From NCBI GenBank assembly GCA_902796535.1, contig CADBPL010000321.1, positions 1 through 6,344 on the forward strand: 6,344 bases of DNA. Direction: 5' to 3'. A program made the translations under genes and the position numbers. Position 1 is the stretch's first letter. Every line of letters starts with the position of its first letter. This DNA is from Oscillospiraceae bacterium. GTDB lineage: Bacteria; Bacillota; Clostridia; Oscillospirales; Acutalibacteraceae. The notes under the pieces are model-generated. The model saw only the letters and a program-made list of their open reading frames with translations. It made no database searches and was not told the DNA's origin. Below are positions 4,529 to 6,344 of this stretch, piece by piece.

Positions 4529-6344
4529 ATGCATTTTTCCGATCTTGGCGTTTTTCTGGGTAATATTTCACTTTGGGAGATCGACCATTTCACCAAAGAC
4601 CCCATGAAGGCGCAGAAGAAGCTGCTGGGCAAGATCCTGCGCCGCAACAAGAACTGCGAGCTTGGCCAAAAGCTCAATCTCGGCGCGATCGAAGACGTGA
4701 AGGAGTATCAGGAAAAGGTTCCGCTTTCCACGTATGCCGATTATGAGCCTTACGTTGACCGTATGATCAACAACAAGGAAGACAGGCTGATGTTCTCCGG
4801 CCGCAACGTTCGTTACTGTTCGTCGTCCGGTTCCGTCGGCAAGCCGAAGATCCTGCCCAAGAGCGTGAGCGATCTGTGGAAGATGCAGTGCATCGGCTTT
4901 TCCGTCAGCGTGGCGGTGGCGCAGCGCTGGCTCAAGGAACGCGGCAAAAAGCTGCCTGCCTCCATGGGCCCGCTGGTGCTCGTGCTTTCGGGCCACCCGC
5001 TGGCTGACGGCAAAAAGTGCAACGGCGCCGCGCAGATCCCGCTGACCTATCTTGCGCCGATCATCCGCTTTTTCTGTACCTCGCCCTATTCACTGCTTTG
5101 CCCCGAGCATGAAGAGCTGATCGACACCTCTTACTTCCAGCTTCGCTTCGCGCTCGAAAACCGCAAGGTCAGCTATTTGGGCTCCATTGTCGTCACGCTG
5201 CTGACCACAATGTTTGATTATTTGCAGGATAACTGGCAGATGCTCTGCGACGACATTGAAAAGGGCATTGTCAACCCCGACGTTAAGTGCACGCCCGACC
5301 TGCGCGCAAAATATGCCAAAATGTTCAAGCCCAATCCGGCCCGCGCCATGGAGCTGCGCAAGGAATTTGAAAAGGGCTTCGACGATCCCATTGCGCCGCG
5401 CATCTGGCCGAAGCTCACCTGGGGCTACGGCATGATGGGCTCCACGCTCGAGGTTTATATCGAAAAGCTGCGCAAATACGTCGGCGATCTGCCGCTGCAC
5501 AACATGGGCTACGCTGCCGCCGAGGGCTTTTTTGCCGCGCCGGTCGAGCTCAACTGCAACGACTATTGCCTGCTGCCGCACAGCGTTTTCTTTGAATTCC
5601 TGCCCATGGAGGAGGACGGAGAAAAAGCCAACGAAAGCGAAACGCCTCTGCTGATCGACGAATTGGAAGTCGGCAAGGATTATGAGCTGGTGGTTTCCAA
5701 TCTGTCCGGCCTGTACCGTTACAAGATGGAAGACGTGGTGCAGGTGACCGGGATGTATAATAATACACCGCGTGTGGAGCTGCTTTACCGCCAGAACCTG
5801 AGCATGAACGTTGCCAACGAAAAGACGACGACCCAGATGGTCGACGCCGCTGCGGTCGCCACAGGGGAAAAATGCGGCGTTGCGTTAAAAGCTTACAGCT
5901 TCTATGCCGATTATTCCACCAATCCGCCGCGCTATTGTATGCTCACCGAGCCGGAGACCCTGCCGGATGAAGAGACCCGTCAAAAGATGATCGCAACGCT
6001 CGACGACGAACTGAAAGAGACCAACGAGAAGTATTTCAAATACCGCCGCTGGGGCATGCTCAACGACCCCGAGGTCCTGTTCCTCAAGGAAAAGACCTAT
6101 ACCGATTATCAGGACTATCTGCGCGGCAAGGGCGTGGTGCTCAACCAGATCAAGCCCGTCACCGTCATCAATACCCCCGAACGCAAGGATTTCTTCTTCT
6201 CCCACGTAGTTACAGAGGGTTCCTCCACGCTGGCTGAATGGCAGGCAAGCCAGACAGCGCAGGAGAGTCAGACTGAGCAGGAGAGTCAGACTGAGCAGGA
6301 GAGTCAGACTGAGCAGGAGAGTCAGACTGAGCAGGAGAGTCAGA
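4529..6344 (+). CDS. GH3-family acyl-adenylating enzyme with repeat tail, 3' end off the right edge
   Basis: The 605 codons from ATG 4529 are open to the right edge. The protein resembles the GH3 auxin-responsive family of the ANL adenylating superfamily, whose plant members activate carboxylic acids with ATP and join them to amino acids. Three family signatures appear in order: the ATP phosphate-binding loop SSSGSVGKPK (98-107), the YAAAEGFF motif (328-335), matching the plant YxxSE region, and GLYRYKMEDVVQVTG (394-408), where Asp402 should bind the ATP ribose. These are followed by RVELLYRQNLSMNV, an NEKYFKYRRWG segment and a C-terminal LNQIKPV segment, so the roughly 560-residue catalytic domain looks complete. 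From Gln575 the tail is an 18-bp repeat encoding QESQTE; the stop codon is not seen. There is no signal peptide, so it is probably cytoplasmic. The natural substrate of bacterial GH3 proteins is generally unknown and the neighbours give no clue. It is divergent from the secreted protein gene. Confidence 0.9.
   Translation, partial: MHFSDLGVFLGNISLWEIDHFTKDPMKAQKKLLGKILRRNKNCELGQKLNLGAIEDVKEYQEKVPLSTYADYEPYVDRMINNKEDRLMFSGRNVRYCSSSGSVGKPKILPKSVSDLWKMQCIGFSVSVAVAQRWLKERGKKLPASMGPLVLVLSGHPLADGKKCNGAAQIPLTYLAPIIRFFCTSPYSLLCPEHEELIDTSYFQLRFALENRKVSYLGSIVVTLLTTMFDYLQDNWQMLCDDIEKGIVNPDVKCTPDLRAKYAKMFKPNPARAMELRKEFEKGFDDPIAPRIWPKLTWGYGMMGSTLEVYIEKLRKYVGDLPLHNMGYAAAEGFFAAPVELNCNDYCLLPHSVFFEFLPMEEDGEKANESETPLLIDELEVGKDYELVVSNLSGLYRYKMEDVVQVTGMYNNTPRVELLYRQNLSMNVANEKTTTQMVDAAAVATGEKCGVALKAYSFYADYSTNPPRYCMLTEPETLPDEETRQKMIATLDDELKETNEKYFKYRRWGMLNDPEVLFLKEKTYTDYQDYLRGKGVVLNQIKPVTVINTPERKDFFFSHVVTEGSSTLAEWQASQTAQESQTEQESQTEQESQTEQESQTEQESQ
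6260..6344 (+). repeat. In-frame 18-bp tandem repeat in the GH3-like gene
   Basis: Four complete identical copies of CAGGAGAGTCAGACTGAG (6260-6277, 6278-6295, 6296-6313, 6314-6331) are followed by 13 bases of a fifth, cut by the window edge. The preceding nine bases (6251-6259) match the second half-unit with two mismatches. Each unit encodes QESQTE, so copy-number change would lengthen or shorten the tail without shifting the frame. Perfect identity between copies suggests recent expansion by slippage or recombination. The AGT and ACT codons are rarer in the body of the gene, which prefers TCC, AGC and ACC. Confidence 0.95.

Noticed and set aside
4522..4563. A 13-codon frame from the upstream ATG, overlapping the GH3 start
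   Set aside because: Its ATG is only two bases after the Shine-Dalgarno, too close for good initiation, and the peptide shows no leader-peptide features such as repeated regulatory codons.
5090..5581. Minus-strand open frames opposite the GH3 gene, including 4568-4996 and 5885-6205
   Set aside because: All share the antisense register of the GH3 frame, which contains continuous family motifs. None has a convincing ribosome binding site.
6260..6344. A CRISPR-like array at the right edge
   Set aside because: The 18-bp units are directly contiguous with no spacers, stay in frame with the GH3 gene and encode a regular peptide repeat, so this is a coding tandem repeat.

Overview
The window looks like a chromosomal piece from a Gram-positive Firmicute, most likely an anaerobic gut-type clostridium (Oscillospiraceae or a relative). 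This is an inference from several things: strong AGGAG-type ribosome binding sites, textbook sigma-A promoters (three with a perfect TTGACA box), AT-rich intergenic spacers beside GC-richer genes, rho-independent terminators, and secreted proteins with Gram-positive-style signal peptides. No rRNA, tRNA, CRISPR array, transposase or phage gene was seen.

Layout from left to right. (1) Positions 1-2119, minus strand: the first 706 codons of a large secreted protein with a right-handed beta-helix-like region; its C-terminus lies beyond the left edge. It starts at GTG and has its own consensus promoter. (2) Positions 2318-3559, minus strand: a complete M28-family zinc metallopeptidase with four predicted membrane segments, two of them inserted inside the catalytic domain, followed by a strong terminator. 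(3) Positions 3681-4364, minus strand: a complete small secreted protein whose ordered His and Asn-Cys motifs suggest a permuted papain/NlpC-like fold, with its own promoter and terminator. (4) Positions 4529-6344, plus strand: a GH3-family acyl-adenylating enzyme, divergent from gene 3. Its GH3 domain appears complete, but the gene runs off the right edge inside an 18-bp in-frame tandem repeat encoding QESQTE.

Each gene seems to be its own transcription unit. Terminators follow genes 2 and 3. Very good promoters precede genes 1, 3 and 4, and a weaker one precedes gene 2. I see no operon and no obvious shared pathway: two genes are extracytoplasmic, one is membrane-bound and one is probably cytoplasmic. 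The 164-bp divergent spacer between genes 3 and 4 holds two back-to-back sigma-A promoters flanking an inverted repeat, so joint regulation of those two genes is possible.

The long open frames opposite each gene, including a 2-kb one opposite gene 1, lie exactly codon-on-codon with the real genes and are treated as composition shadows. I found no convincing new multi-gene system. The most unusual items are the membrane hairpin inside the M28 catalytic domain, the repeat tail on the GH3 enzyme, and the uncharacterised secreted protein of gene 3.
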